Positions 6,875 to 15,637 of a stretch of DNA of 46,084 nt are shown here, one piece after another. Origin of the DNA: Prolixibacteraceae bacterium (GTDB lineage Bacteria; Bacteroidota; Bacteroidia; Bacteroidales; Prolixibacteraceae); the NCBI GenBank assembly GCA_016938055.1, contig JAFGVJ010000203.1, positions 1-46,084 of the forward strand, in the 5' to 3' direction. The notes beneath the pieces are model-generated. The model was given only the letters and a program-made list of their open reading frames with translations, had not been told where the DNA came from and did not search any database. The number at the start of each line of letters is the position of its first letter. Positions within the stretch are counted from its first letter, which is position 1. A program made the position numbers and the translations under genes.

Positions 6875-9757
6875 ATGATCATGCTGAAGAATTGGATCCT
6901 GTTTATTCTACTTTTTAGTACCCTTGCCGTTTCGGGTCAGTATTATAATGGCGGACAAGATCGTGCTGCCTTGAAATGGAAAAAAATTGATTCACAAAAT
7001 TTCGAGGTAATTTTCCCTGAAGGTTTTGAAAAACAAGCAGAAAAGGTTGTACAACTGCTTGAAAAATCATACACAGTCACTACCAAAACCCTGAACCATC
7101 AGCCCAAACATATCTCGGTTGTTTTACATACCGAAACAGTTAAATCCAACGCCTTTCTAGGTTGGGCACCCAGCCGGATCGAAATGTTTACAACACCACA
7201 TCAGGGAATTTACGCGCAGGATTGGTTGGAACAACTGGCCATTCACGAATACCGCCACATGGTACAACTTAGTAAATTGGAATCGGAAATGCCAAGGCTG
7301 CTTCGCATTTTGTTTGGCGAGCAAGCTGCAGCCATGCTAACGGCCATGTACCTGCCTTTTTGGTTCATCGAAGGGGATGCTGTTGCGGTAGAAACCGGAC
7401 TGAGCACTTCAGGCCGGGGACGATTGCCTGAATTTCATCGCGAATTACGTGCCCAGACCCTCGAGAAGGGCATTTTTTCATATGACAAGGCCTATTTGGG
7501 CTCCTACAATGATCATGTAGCCAATCACTACCAAATGGGCTATTTTCTGGTAGGAGGTACGCGTGCCATGTTCAGCGATAGCGTTTGGAGTGATGTACTG
7601 CAACATGTTGCTCAAAAACCCTTTTCGTTGAATGCTTTCGACCGGGGTCTGAAAAAAACCATTGGAAAAAAGAAAGTAGCACTTTACGATACGGTATTTC
7701 AAACATTTCAAACAGAATGGATGAAACAGGATCAACTAATCGAACCCTCACCAAATCAAGTACTTTCACCAGTGCCAAATGTTTATACCGATTACCGTTT
7801 CGTTTATCCGCTGACTGACAGCACCTATTTTGCTGAAAAAATATCGATGGATGATGTTGACCATTTTGTAATCATTGACCAAAGGGGACTCGAAAAGAAA
7901 ATTTTCACACCCGGATACCATTTTGAAGAATCAGTGGGAGTGAGGAAGCATCAGCTTGCCTGGGTAGAACGTATGCCGCATGTACGTTGGTTCCATGCCG
8001 ATTATTCGTTGCTGAGAATCTTTGATCTGGAACAAAAAACATTGCGTGAATTCAAGATGAGAACCAAATTGTTTGCACCTTCATTTTCACCTGATATGAA
8101 GCATTTGGCAGTTATTGAAGCCGATGAGTTGTATCAATTTTTTCTGACGATTATAGATGCTGAAACCGGGAAGATTGTTAAAAGAATCAAAACTCCCGAC
8201 AATGATTTCCTGATCACCCCTTCCTGGTCTTCGCAAATGCACGAAGTATTGTTGGTGGCATTGCGAAACAACCAAAAAGGTATTTTAAAAATCAATACTG
8301 AAAACCAGCAGATTGATGTGGTATTGCCCTTTGGTCACTACGAAATCAAACGGCCAGTCCAACAGGATGACCATATCTATTTTATTGCTGGATTTGAGGG
8401 GATTGATCACATTTATCGAGTGAATAGCGAGGGCCTTTGTGAAAGGGTGATTCAATCTCGTTTCGGCATTGGCGATCATGCATACCGTTCAGGCAATGTT
8501 TATTACAGTAATTATACTGCTAATGGTTTTCAGTTTGTTATGAGCTGCTTAGATTCCCTTAACATTGAAAAAGTCAATTTGAATAATGTCGAAATGCCTT
8601 TCCCGCTTGCTGAAATATTGACCGAACAAGAAGGGGGACCTGCTATTTTCAATGAGCGTGAGACCGGAAATTATCGGCTTGAGCCATACAACAAAGGGCA
8701 AAATCTTTTTAATATCCACAGTTGGGCACCTTTGGCCATTCAGCCATCCACTTACTCTGTCTATCCCGGTGTTTCGCTAATGAGCCAAAATATGTTGAGC
8801 ACCAGTGAGCTAACTGCCGGATACCGATATCGATGGCAGGATGAACAGGGGGAATTCTATATGAACTATACTTACCTTGGTTGGCTTCCCCTTATCGAAG
8901 TTGAAACATCAACCGGAAGCCGTGATTCTTATTACTATGAATTGATTCATTATCGCGATGCCAACAATCAGTTGATTCAGGTTGATACCCTGCAAAAGGA
9001 CTTTAAATGGAGGGAAAGTAATTTTCTCCTAAGAGCATCGCTGCCCATCAACCTTAGCAAAGGAAAGCATTACAGGCGTTTGCAGCCACGATTGAAATAT
9101 CAGTTTTCCAATATTGCCGCCGATGAACGGGCTCATGCCAACTTCCCCAAGGGAAATTACCAAAGCCTGGAAGCAGGGCTCTATTATCATCATTTATTAC
9201 AAACTGCGGCACAGGATATTCAACCTGATTTTGGATTCATGATTGACATGAGCTACAATAGTTCATTGGCCGGAGTCATCAATTTTGGCTCTCTGTTCGC
9301 AGTATCCAACCTGATTTATTTGCCAGGCATTCAAAAAAACCATGGAATAACTGTATACAATGGCTACCAATCCAAAAGTGACACAGAATATGGATTTTCT
9401 GACAGAATCAGATTTCCGAGGGGGCATCAGCATATCATGAACAAGCAAATGTATAGTGGCGGTATCGACTATGAGCGGCCCGTGTGGTACCCCGACAAAC
9501 AACTTTTAGGGTTGATTTACCTGAAACGTATGAGGCTGAAAGGATTTTATGATCAATCCTGGTACCGTGGCAGCAGCACCATTGATCAAGAACAGTTTCC
9601 CTACAGTGGCACACTAAGATCAACCGGAGTGGAAATAGCTTTTGATTCCCATTTGTTTCGGTTCATTGCTCCGGTAGAGTTGGGTTTTCGCACCAGCTAT
9701 CTCTTCAACCAACAGTTCAAGTTTGATTTTCTTTTCAACATCACATTTACTTTGTAA
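6875..9757 (+). CDS. Secreted MA-clan zinc peptidase-like protein with beta-propeller and barrel-like C-terminus
   Basis: The 960-residue protein starts with a signal peptide (WILFILLFSTLAVSG). A gluzincin-type active site follows: HEYRH at 124-128 (HExxH) and WFIEGDAVAVET about 40 residues later, supplying the probable third ligand Glu. The middle third contains TolB/WD40-like blade motifs such as LFAPSFSPDMKHLAVIE. The last 300 residues are rich in alternating aromatic/polar strands and end in FKFDFLFNITFTL, a typical outer-membrane beta-barrel terminus. This suggests a peptidase and propeller anchored in the outer membrane. I recognise the peptidase and propeller parts but know no characterised member; substrate and role are unknown. 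An alternative ATG lies at 6881. It appears monocistronic. Confidence 0.82.
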   Translation: MIMLKNWILFILLFSTLAVSGQYYNGGQDRAALKWKKIDSQNFEVIFPEGFEKQAEKVVQLLEKSYTVTTKTLNHQPKHISVVLHTETVKSNAFLGWAPSRIEMFTTPHQGIYAQDWLEQLAIHEYRHMVQLSKLESEMPRLLRILFGEQAAAMLTAMYLPFWFIEGDAVAVETGLSTSGRGRLPEFHRELRAQTLEKGIFSYDKAYLGSYNDHVANHYQMGYFLVGGTRAMFSDSVWSDVLQHVAQKPFSLNAFDRGLKKTIGKKKVALYDTVFQTFQTEWMKQDQLIEPSPNQVLSPVPNVYTDYRFVYPLTDSTYFAEKISMDDVDHFVIIDQRGLEKKIFTPGYHFEESVGVRKHQLAWVERMPHVRWFHADYSLLRIFDLEQKTLREFKMRTKLFAPSFSPDMKHLAVIEADELYQFFLTIIDAETGKIVKRIKTPDNDFLITPSWSSQMHEVLLVALRNNQKGILKINTENQQIDVVLPFGHYEIKRPVQQDDHIYFIAGFEGIDHIYRVNSEGLCERVIQSRFGIGDHAYRSGNVYYSNYTANGFQFVMSCLDSLNIEKVNLNNVEMPFPLAEILTEQEGGPAIFNERETGNYRLEPYNKGQNLFNIHSWAPLAIQPSTYSVYPGVSLMSQNMLSTSELTAGYRYRWQDEQGEFYMNYTYLGWLPLIEVETSTGSRDSYYYELIHYRDANNQLIQVDTLQKDFKWRESNFLLRASLPINLSKGKHYRRLQPRLKYQFSNIAADERAHANFPKGNYQSLEAGLYYHHLLQTAAQDIQPDFGFMIDMSYNSSLAGVINFGSLFAVSNLIYLPGIQKNHGITVYNGYQSKSDTEYGFSDRIRFPRGHQHIMNKQMYSGGIDYERPVWYPDKQLLGLIYLKRMRLKGFYDQSWYRGSSTIDQEQFPYSGTLRSTGVEIAFDSHLFRFIAPVELGFRTSYLFNQQFKFDFLFNITFTL

Positions 9758-10494
9758 AAATTTCTTTTCATGCAGATTTGAATCAGTTTTACTTTCCAGC
9801 TAAATAGTATGTAATCAATATATTACCTCATTATTTTGCGTGTTTTAATTGCTTCAGAATTGCATAAAAGCAAAACATCGGCAATTGATACGGGAAAACT
9901 CAATAGAAAAGGGTATAAGGATGGCATTTCAATTTTTCATTGGAATGGAAATCGATTCCGATATGAAAAGTTATGCTGTTATGCTTTTGGTCAGTTTCTT
10001 CTCCTTTATTTGAATGAAACATTCACATTTAAAATTCCGTTAGGGTATTTCACATTTGTAGCCAAGCACACCTTCTTTGTAAATAAACATTTGTAAAGTG
10101 TATTTTATTTGGGGATGATTAAATAATTTAACAATGTACATTAAAAACTGCAGTTGATAGCGTTACATATGTAACTTAAATCAATTAAGATGAAAACAGA
10201 AAATCATACTTCATAGGAAGTATTTAATCTTTTGATATCCAATACTTAATAAGCGCTTATCGAAAGTTTATATTCAAATTTTTATCTACCAATGTGAATT
10301 ATTGATAAATTTTTCATAACATAATGCAATATTCGGAATGTAATAGCTTATTATCCAGTTATTTGATTATTTTATTAGTAAGTATTACTTTAATAATAAG
10401 GAAATGAAGTAAGGTGCTGCTAATCTGTGTTTTTACTTTTTATTCATGATACAAACATGGTGACATTTGTAATCAGTATTTTACACAGGTCTCA
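9758..10494. other. AT-rich intergenic region with several palindromes
   Basis: No convincing gene, tRNA or known RNA is visible in this stretch. It is clearly richer in A and T than its neighbours. It holds three short perfect inverted repeats: GTTACATATGTAAC (10162-10175), ATACTTC-ATAG-GAAGTAT (10206-10223) and ATAAGCGCTTAT (10249-10260). They could be operators for the downstream regulator or remnants of something lost. A possible 86-codon frame at 9836-10096 starts with TTG and resembles nothing I know. Confidence 0.6.
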
Positions 10495-10526
10495 GTTGGA
10501 ATTTGTAATTCAATATCGTACATTTG
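10495..10526 (+). promoter_or_regulatory. Bacteroidota-type promoter for the XRE regulator
   Basis: GTTG at 10495-10498 and TAcaTTTG at 10519-10526 are spaced by 20 bp, a good -33/-7 pair. The ATG at 10566 lies 39 bp downstream, which argues against the in-frame TTG at 10524 as the start, because that codon is inside the -7 element. Confidence 0.65.
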
Positions 10527-10565
10527 TATTATCTGCAAAGTACTTACAATATTGTCGACAAGACC

Positions 10566-11021
10566 ATGAAAGAAAGGATCATCAAGTTTATTGAAGCAGA
10601 GAATTTAAGTGCAGCTGAATTCGCTGATCGCATAGGCGTTCAAAGATCCAGTGTTTCACATGTGCTTAACGGAAGGAACAATCCGGGATTTTCTTTTATA
10701 CAAAAGATTTTGGATCAGTTTCCAAAACTGGATGCCCGATGGTTATTAACAGGTGAAGGCCGGATGCACAGGCTAATTGACCCCCCGGCTTCAAAGAATT
10801 TACCTGCTGACAATTTGTTCAATTTTAATCAAACCGATGAGTTACAAACATCTCAAAAACAACCCGAAAGCAAAATAGACCCAACCATTGTAAAGGATAA
10901 ACGACTTGAGAATTCACCAGCAATGCCCGTCACGAATGCTCAGAATGAGGAAAAAAAGGTAAGTCGGGTGTTGATATTTTATGAAGATCATACTTTTGAA
11001 GATTTTCGTCCTGCAAAATAA
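10566..11021 (+). CDS. XRE-family helix-turn-helix regulator
   Basis: The ATG at 10566 gives 151 residues (MKERIIKFIEAENLSAAEF). The N-terminal 65 residues are a Cro/C1-type helix-turn-helix: AEFADRIGVQRSSVSHVLNGRNNPGFSFIQKILDQ, with the typical recognition helix Q-R-S-S-V-S-H. WLLTGEGRM follows, as in many Bacteroidota regulators of this class. The rest is a low-complexity, charged linker and a short C-terminal segment (VSRVLIFYEDHTFEDFRP). No peptidase or ligand domain is visible. It lies 35 bp upstream of pyrK but pyrK has its own promoter. Its target is unknown; autoregulation through the upstream palindromes is a guess. Confidence 0.85.
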   Translation: MKERIIKFIEAENLSAAEFADRIGVQRSSVSHVLNGRNNPGFSFIQKILDQFPKLDARWLLTGEGRMHRLIDPPASKNLPADNLFNFNQTDELQTSQKQPESKIDPTIVKDKRLENSPAMPVTNAQNEEKKVSRVLIFYEDHTFEDFRPAK

Positions 11022-11035
11022 TTGTACTATCTTTG
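11004..11035 (+). promoter_or_regulatory. Bacteroidota-type promoter for pyrK-pyrD
   Basis: TTTC at 11004-11007 and TAtcTTTG at 11028-11035 are spaced by 20 bp. The pyrK ATG lies 21 bp further on. The -33 element overlaps the end of the XRE gene. Confidence 0.65.
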
Positions 11036-11056
11036 CGCTCAAATTGAAATGGCGCG

Positions 11057-11833
11057 ATGGACAAAAAGGTTTGTGATTTACTCATAATCAGGAATATAAA
11101 ATTAAATCACGACAATTATCTGCTGGAATTGGAATCGGATGAGCTACTTGGTACGATCGTCCCGGGGCAGTTTGTCAATGTATTGGTTCCGGATGCTCCT
11201 TCAACCTTTCTTCGTAGGCCCTTTTCCATTCACGAAACAAATATTTCAAACAATCGATTCAGCATTCTGGTTAAAGTGGTTGGTGAAGGTACCCGTAAAT
11301 TGGGGCTGTTACAACCCGGAAATCATCTCAATGTAATTTTTCCCCTTGGGAACGGCTTTTCACGCCCTAAAAACTACGAGAAAATCCTGTTGATTGGCGG
11401 TGGTGTGGGAATTGCTCCCATGATGCACATGGCTCGTGAATCGAAAGAACTGGGTGCCGAAATACACATTTTACTGGGGGCCCGGACCGATAAAGACCAC
11501 ATCTTGATTGAAGATTTCAGTAAGCATGGACCAGTTTATCTGACCACCAACGATGGTTCGCTAGGGGTACATGGTTTTGTCACTCACCATCCGGTGTTTT
11601 CTGCTGATCATCACTTCAACCGTATTTATTGTTGCGGGCCTGATCCCATGACGCATGCAGTTGCCGCAAAAGCTGCCCAATTAGATATCGATTGTGAAGT
11701 ATCCCTTGAAAACATGATGGCCTGTGGTTTTGGTGTTTGTCTTTGCTGTGTAACCAGTACTACCAGTGGCAATCAATGTGTGTGTACCGAAGGACCTGTA
11801 TTCAATACCAAACAATTAAAATGGCAGATCTAA
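11057..11833 (+). CDS. pyrK: Dihydroorotate dehydrogenase B, electron transfer subunit
   Basis: The 258-residue protein has the ferredoxin-reductase fold of PyrK. RRPFSIHE is the FAD-binding motif near residue 54, and [14 protein letters not shown] starts the NAD-binding half. A C-terminal [2Fe-2S] cluster motif is built from Cys223, Cys228, Cys231 and Cys241 or Cys243 ([10 protein letters not shown] then CVC). It hands electrons from dihydroorotate, via PyrD, to NAD+ in pyrimidine synthesis. Its last 13 bases overlap the start of pyrD in another frame, which indicates translational coupling and fits a tight heterotetramer. Confidence 0.95.
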   Translation: MDKKVCDLLIIRNIKLNHDNYLLELESDELLGTIVPGQFVNVLVPDAPSTFLRRPFSIHETNISNNRFSILVKVVGEGTRKLGLLQPGNHLNVIFPLGNGFSRPKNYEKILLIGGGVGIAPMMHMARESKELGAEIHILLGARTDKDHILIEDFSKHGPVYLTTNDGSLGVHGFVTHHPVFSADHHFNRIYCCGPDPMTHAVAAKAAQLDIDCEVSLENMMACGFGVCLCCVTSTTSGNQCVCTEGPVFNTKQLKWQI

Positions 11834-12732
11834 GTGTAAAAATACATGATCTTGAACTGAAAAACCCTGTGATGACAGCATCGGGGACTTTTGGTAACGG
11901 AGTTGAATTTGACGACTTTATTGACATCAATAAGCTGGGAGGAATCCTGCTTAAAGGAACCACCCTGCATCATCGCGAAGGCAATGATTATCCCCGGATG
12001 GCAGAAACACCTTCAGGTATGCTCAATGCTGTTGGTCTGCAAAACAAGGGTGCGCAATATTTTTGCGAACATATTTATCCTAAGGTTGCCCGATACAATA
12101 CGAAAGTGATTGTCAATGTGAATGGTTCTACCATTGAAGAATATATTGAACTGACTCAGCAAATTGCTGAATTGGAACACATTGCAGCCATTGAATTGAA
12201 CATTTCCTGTCCAAATGTGAAAGAGGGCGGGATGGCCTTTGGAACCAGTTGCCCCATGGCAGAGCAAGTCACCAGGGCTGTACGGAAAGTTTATCCCAAG
12301 ACCTTGATCGTAAAACTTTCTCCCAATGTTACCAATATTGTAGAAATAGCCAGGGCAGTGGAAGCCCAGGGTGCAGACAGTATCTCTTTGGTCAATACTT
12401 TCTTGGGAATGGCCATTCACGCAGAATCACGTCGCCCTGTATTATCGACCATTACCGGAGGTCTATCGGGCCCTGCCATCAAACCCATTGCCTTACGAAT
12501 GGTGTGGCAGGTTGCACAGGCTGTTAAAGTTCCCGTCATTGGAATGGGAGGTATCATGAATGCCACCGATGCCATTGAATTCATGATTGCAGGAGCATCG
12601 GCAGTACAGGTAGGTACCGCCAATTTTATTGATCCATTGATCACGATGAAAATCATTGCAGGTATTGAAGAATATCTAAATCGACATAAAATGTCCTCAG
12701 TCAATGAATTAATTGGTAGTTTACAAATGTGA
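11821..12732 (+). CDS. pyrD: Dihydroorotate dehydrogenase B, catalytic subunit
   Basis: The ATG at 11821 ([25 protein letters not shown]) matches the class 1B N-terminus; longer in-frame starts lie inside pyrK. The 303-residue TIM barrel has the catalytic Cys130 in [10 protein letters not shown], where class 2 enzymes carry Ser. FMN-binding segments include [21 protein letters not shown] and VQVGTANF. It oxidises dihydroorotate to orotate in the cytoplasm and works with PyrK. Class 1B with NAD+ as acceptor suits an anaerobic lifestyle, because it does not need quinones or oxygen. Confidence 0.96.
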   Translation: MADLSVKIHDLELKNPVMTASGTFGNGVEFDDFIDINKLGGILLKGTTLHHREGNDYPRMAETPSGMLNAVGLQNKGAQYFCEHIYPKVARYNTKVIVNVNGSTIEEYIELTQQIAELEHIAAIELNISCPNVKEGGMAFGTSCPMAEQVTRAVRKVYPKTLIVKLSPNVTNIVEIARAVEAQGADSISLVNTFLGMAIHAESRRPVLSTITGGLSGPAIKPIALRMVWQVAQAVKVPVIGMGGIMNATDAIEFMIAGASAVQVGTANFIDPLITMKIIAGIEEYLNRHKMSSVNELIGSLQM

Positions 12733-12756
12733 ATTTAGCATAGATAGTAGGGAATA

Positions 12757-14070
12757 ATGAAGAAGATATTAACAATCAAACACCTCATTCTTTTATCGGT
12801 ACTGGTGCTTTATGCGCCATTTTCCCCCGATAAAGCCATAGGTCTTGAACTGTTTTCTTCTTATGAAATGAACAGACCACTCAATCAGCGCATCAAAAAT
12901 TACCAGACTGAATTTGAATACTCTCCCTACATCGATCAACAGGTAACACGTTTTATGGAACGTTCTGCACTCAAAGGTGTTTCGATAGCCATCATTGAAA
13001 ACGAAAAGTTGGTTTTCAATAAATCATATGGATTTGCCGATGAAACTTCTATGATAGCAGCCACTCCCGAGCATCTTTACCGAATTGCAAGTGTGTCAAA
13101 GCTCATCACTGCAATCACTGTTATGAAACTGGTTGAAGAAGGAAAAATGCAACTCAGTGATCCGGTATTCGGCCCCAAAGGATATTTTAACGAACCTGAA
13201 TATCTAGATATCCGTGATCGGCAACTGTTGGATATTGAGGTGCTGCATTTATTAAATCATACATCAGGCTGGACGCAACGCTATGGTGATCCTATGTTTT
13301 TACCTATCGACATTGCAAAAATTGTTGGAGATGAACCACCGGCAAGCATCGATACCTATGTAAAATATGCTATTAGCCGGCGTTTGCATGCTAAACCGGG
13401 TTCCATGTACAGTTATTCAAACATGGCTTATGCCTTTATGGGGGCCATCATTGAAAAAGTGTCGGGAATGCCTTACGAAGATTACGTCAAATACCATATC
13501 CTGTATCCCAATGGCATTTTCGACATGCATATTGGCCGCAACCTCTATGAACAACGACGGTCCAACGAAGTACGTTATTATGAGCAGGATGGTTCGAACC
13601 TGGTACCAGCATTCACTGGTGATAGTCTACTCTTGCCCAAGACCTATGGAGGTAACGATATTGAATTACTGGGGGCAGCCGGTGGGTGGATAGCATCAGC
13701 TCCTGAGTTGGCTAAATTATTGACCCTGGTTGATGGTTTCGATAAAGTACCTGACATTCTGAGTCCTGAATCAATTGCTCTGATGACACTTGAAGATAGA
13801 AAAGCCCTTGGTTGGCGTGATGTCAAAGAAGGAATCTGGATCAGAACCGGCAGCTTTGCTGGGACTTCGGCCATGATTGTCCGTCGCCCTGATGGCCTGC
13901 AATGGGTCTTTCTCACCAACACCAGCAACTGGCAGGGCTCCAGGTTCACTTATGATATCAATCAACTTATGAACAGAATTACCAATCGGGTCGATAGCTG
14001 GCCTGATATGGATCTCTTCGGATACTACGATACTGAAATCCTTTCTAGTTATACACTGCCTTTTGATTAA
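12757..14070 (+). CDS. Exported serine beta-lactamase-like hydrolase (class C / esterase family)
   Basis: The 437-residue protein has an N-terminal hydrophobic export signal (HLILLSVLVLYAPF). The beta-lactamase/transpeptidase-like fold follows: SxxK as Ser112-Val-Ser-Lys115 (RIASVSKLITAITVMKLVEEGKM), a YSN motif near 219-221 (SYSNMAYAFMGAIIEKVSG), and GTSA near the C-terminus in the place of the third KTG/HTG box. This family includes class C beta-lactamases, D-aminopeptidases and esterases, and sequence alone does not tell them apart. Action on cell-wall peptides or esters in the periplasm is likely. It lies 24 bp after pyrD on the same strand and may be co-transcribed, but the pathway link is unclear. 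Confidence 0.85.
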   Translation: MKKILTIKHLILLSVLVLYAPFSPDKAIGLELFSSYEMNRPLNQRIKNYQTEFEYSPYIDQQVTRFMERSALKGVSIAIIENEKLVFNKSYGFADETSMIAATPEHLYRIASVSKLITAITVMKLVEEGKMQLSDPVFGPKGYFNEPEYLDIRDRQLLDIEVLHLLNHTSGWTQRYGDPMFLPIDIAKIVGDEPPASIDTYVKYAISRRLHAKPGSMYSYSNMAYAFMGAIIEKVSGMPYEDYVKYHILYPNGIFDMHIGRNLYEQRRSNEVRYYEQDGSNLVPAFTGDSLLLPKTYGGNDIELLGAAGGWIASAPELAKLLTLVDGFDKVPDILSPESIALMTLEDRKALGWRDVKEGIWIRTGSFAGTSAMIVRRPDGLQWVFLTNTSNWQGSRFTYDINQLMNRITNRVDSWPDMDLFGYYDTEILSSYTLPFD

Positions 14071-14093
14071 CATTCAGTTATCAACTTTTTTTT
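14063..14093 (+). terminator. Probable terminator after the beta-lactamase-like gene
   Basis: TTGAT-T-AAC pairs with GTT-ATCAA (8 bp with one bulged T) and is followed by C and T8. The hairpin overlaps the stop codon. Confidence 0.5.
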
Positions 14094-14316
14094 ACAATAG
14101 CAAATCTTATACTTCTTCTCAAAAAGATGTAATAGGGTTAACAGTATACTTTCCTGTATTTATTGCTTAAAAAGACTGCATACAAAATTGTTATTTGAAC
14201 ATTTTTATTGAAGTTTTAAGAATTGTAATTCAGCGTATTATATAGAATTTTACTTTTTTGAGAACATTCAGTAAAGGTTGCTGTTAATATGTTAAGAATT
14301 TTAAATGTAATAGAAG

Positions 14317-15630
14317 ATGTCTGAATTTAAAGTGCTCATGCCCAAAATGGGTGAAAGTGTACAGGAAGCTACCATCACCAAATGGTTTGTGAAAGTTGGC
14401 GACAAGGTGGAGGAAGATGACTTGTTGTTTGAAATTGCAACTGAGAAAGTCGATTCAGAAATACCCTCCCCGGTAGATGGTGTTATTTCCAAAGTATTGT
14501 TCGATGTTGACAGTGTTGTTCCTGTAGGTGAAATTGTTGCCTATATCAATACATCTGATGATCAGGATGATGCACCAACTGAAGAACAAAAAGAAGTAAA
14601 ACCTGCAGAAAAAGTCGATGAAGCTATCAGAAAGGATGACGGAAGTGTTGAAACTGTATCAGTAAGTGATGAAAGCAATGTTGAAGCTACGCGTTTCTAT
14701 TCACCTTTGGTACGTTCTATCGCTAAAGAAGAAAAGATTTCCTTGGCCGAATTGGAAGCAATTCCAGGAAGTGGTGCCCATGGAAGGGTTCAGAAAAACG
14801 ACATTCTGAATTATTTGAAAAACAGAGGGCAGAATAAAACCACTTCAACCGTTTCAAAAAAAGAGGTATCAACTGATCGACCTGCTGCATCGGTAAACAA
14901 AGTAAGTGTTTCAATTGGTTCCGGTGACCAGATCATGGAAATGGATCGAGTTCGGAAACTCATTGCCGATCACATGGTCAATTCAGTGAGGGTAGCTCCC
15001 CATGTTACTTCAGTGGTTGAAGCTGATGTGAGCAACCTGGTGCTTTGGCGAAACAAGGTGAAAGATGAATTCACCAGCAAATACAATCAGAAACTCACCT
15101 TTATGCCCATATTCATCGAAGCTGTTGCGGCTGCTTTGCGTGAATTCCCGATGGTAAATGCATCAGTCGATGAGGATCGTATCATCCTTCGTAGCAAAGT
15201 GAATGTAGGGATTGCTGTTGCAAAACCCGATGGAAACCTGATTGTTCCAGTCATTAACGATGCCGATCAAAAAAATTTAGTAGGCATTACATCATCGCTG
15301 AACGACCTGGCAGACAGAGCCCGAACCAATAAACTCAAACCCGACGAAATTTCTGGCGGAACTTTCAGTATTACCAATTTTGGTTCCTTCAGGAATATCA
15401 TTGGTACTCCAATAATTAATCAGCCTCAGGTGGCCATTTTAGCCACCGGAAGTATCGAAAAGAAGCCGGCTGTGATGGAAACACCAACTGGTGATGCCAT
15501 TGTGGTAAGACACAAAATGTTCCTCTCACTCTCGTACGACCATCGTATTGTGGATGGCGCTTTGGGAGGAGCTTTCCTGCGACGGATTGCCGACCTGTTG
15601 GAAGAATTTGATATCAACCGAAAAATTTAA
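14317..15630 (+). CDS. 2-oxoacid dehydrogenase E2, dihydrolipoyl acyltransferase
   Basis: The 437-residue protein has one lipoyl domain with Lys44 in EIATEKVDSEIPSP as the lipoylation site, and an acidic linker. A peripheral-subunit-binding domain lies near 128-165 (YSPLVRSIAKEEKISLAELEAIPGSGAHGRVQKNDIL). The catalytic acyltransferase domain ends in SYDHRIVDG with His409 and Asp413. It forms the core of a cytoplasmic multi-enzyme complex. The E2 gene sits 7 bp upstream of a fused E1, so they are partners. Substrate could be a branched-chain 2-oxoacid or pyruvate; the E1 resembles the branched-chain type more. No E3 (dihydrolipoamide dehydrogenase) is encoded nearby and must come from elsewhere in the genome. 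Confidence 0.93.
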   Translation: MSEFKVLMPKMGESVQEATITKWFVKVGDKVEEDDLLFEIATEKVDSEIPSPVDGVISKVLFDVDSVVPVGEIVAYINTSDDQDDAPTEEQKEVKPAEKVDEAIRKDDGSVETVSVSDESNVEATRFYSPLVRSIAKEEKISLAELEAIPGSGAHGRVQKNDILNYLKNRGQNKTTSTVSKKEVSTDRPAASVNKVSVSIGSGDQIMEMDRVRKLIADHMVNSVRVAPHVTSVVEADVSNLVLWRNKVKDEFTSKYNQKLTFMPIFIEAVAAALREFPMVNASVDEDRIILRSKVNVGIAVAKPDGNLIVPVINDADQKNLVGITSSLNDLADRARTNKLKPDEISGGTFSITNFGSFRNIIGTPIINQPQVAILATGSIEKKPAVMETPTGDAIVVRHKMFLSLSYDHRIVDGALGGAFLRRIADLLEEFDINRKI

Positions 15631-15637
15631 TGTAACC

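Noticed and set aside
9836-10096. An 86-codon open frame in the AT-rich gap
   Set aside because: It starts with TTG, has no promoter or ribosome site that I can see, and the translation is not like any family I know. Composition follows the surrounding AT-rich DNA.
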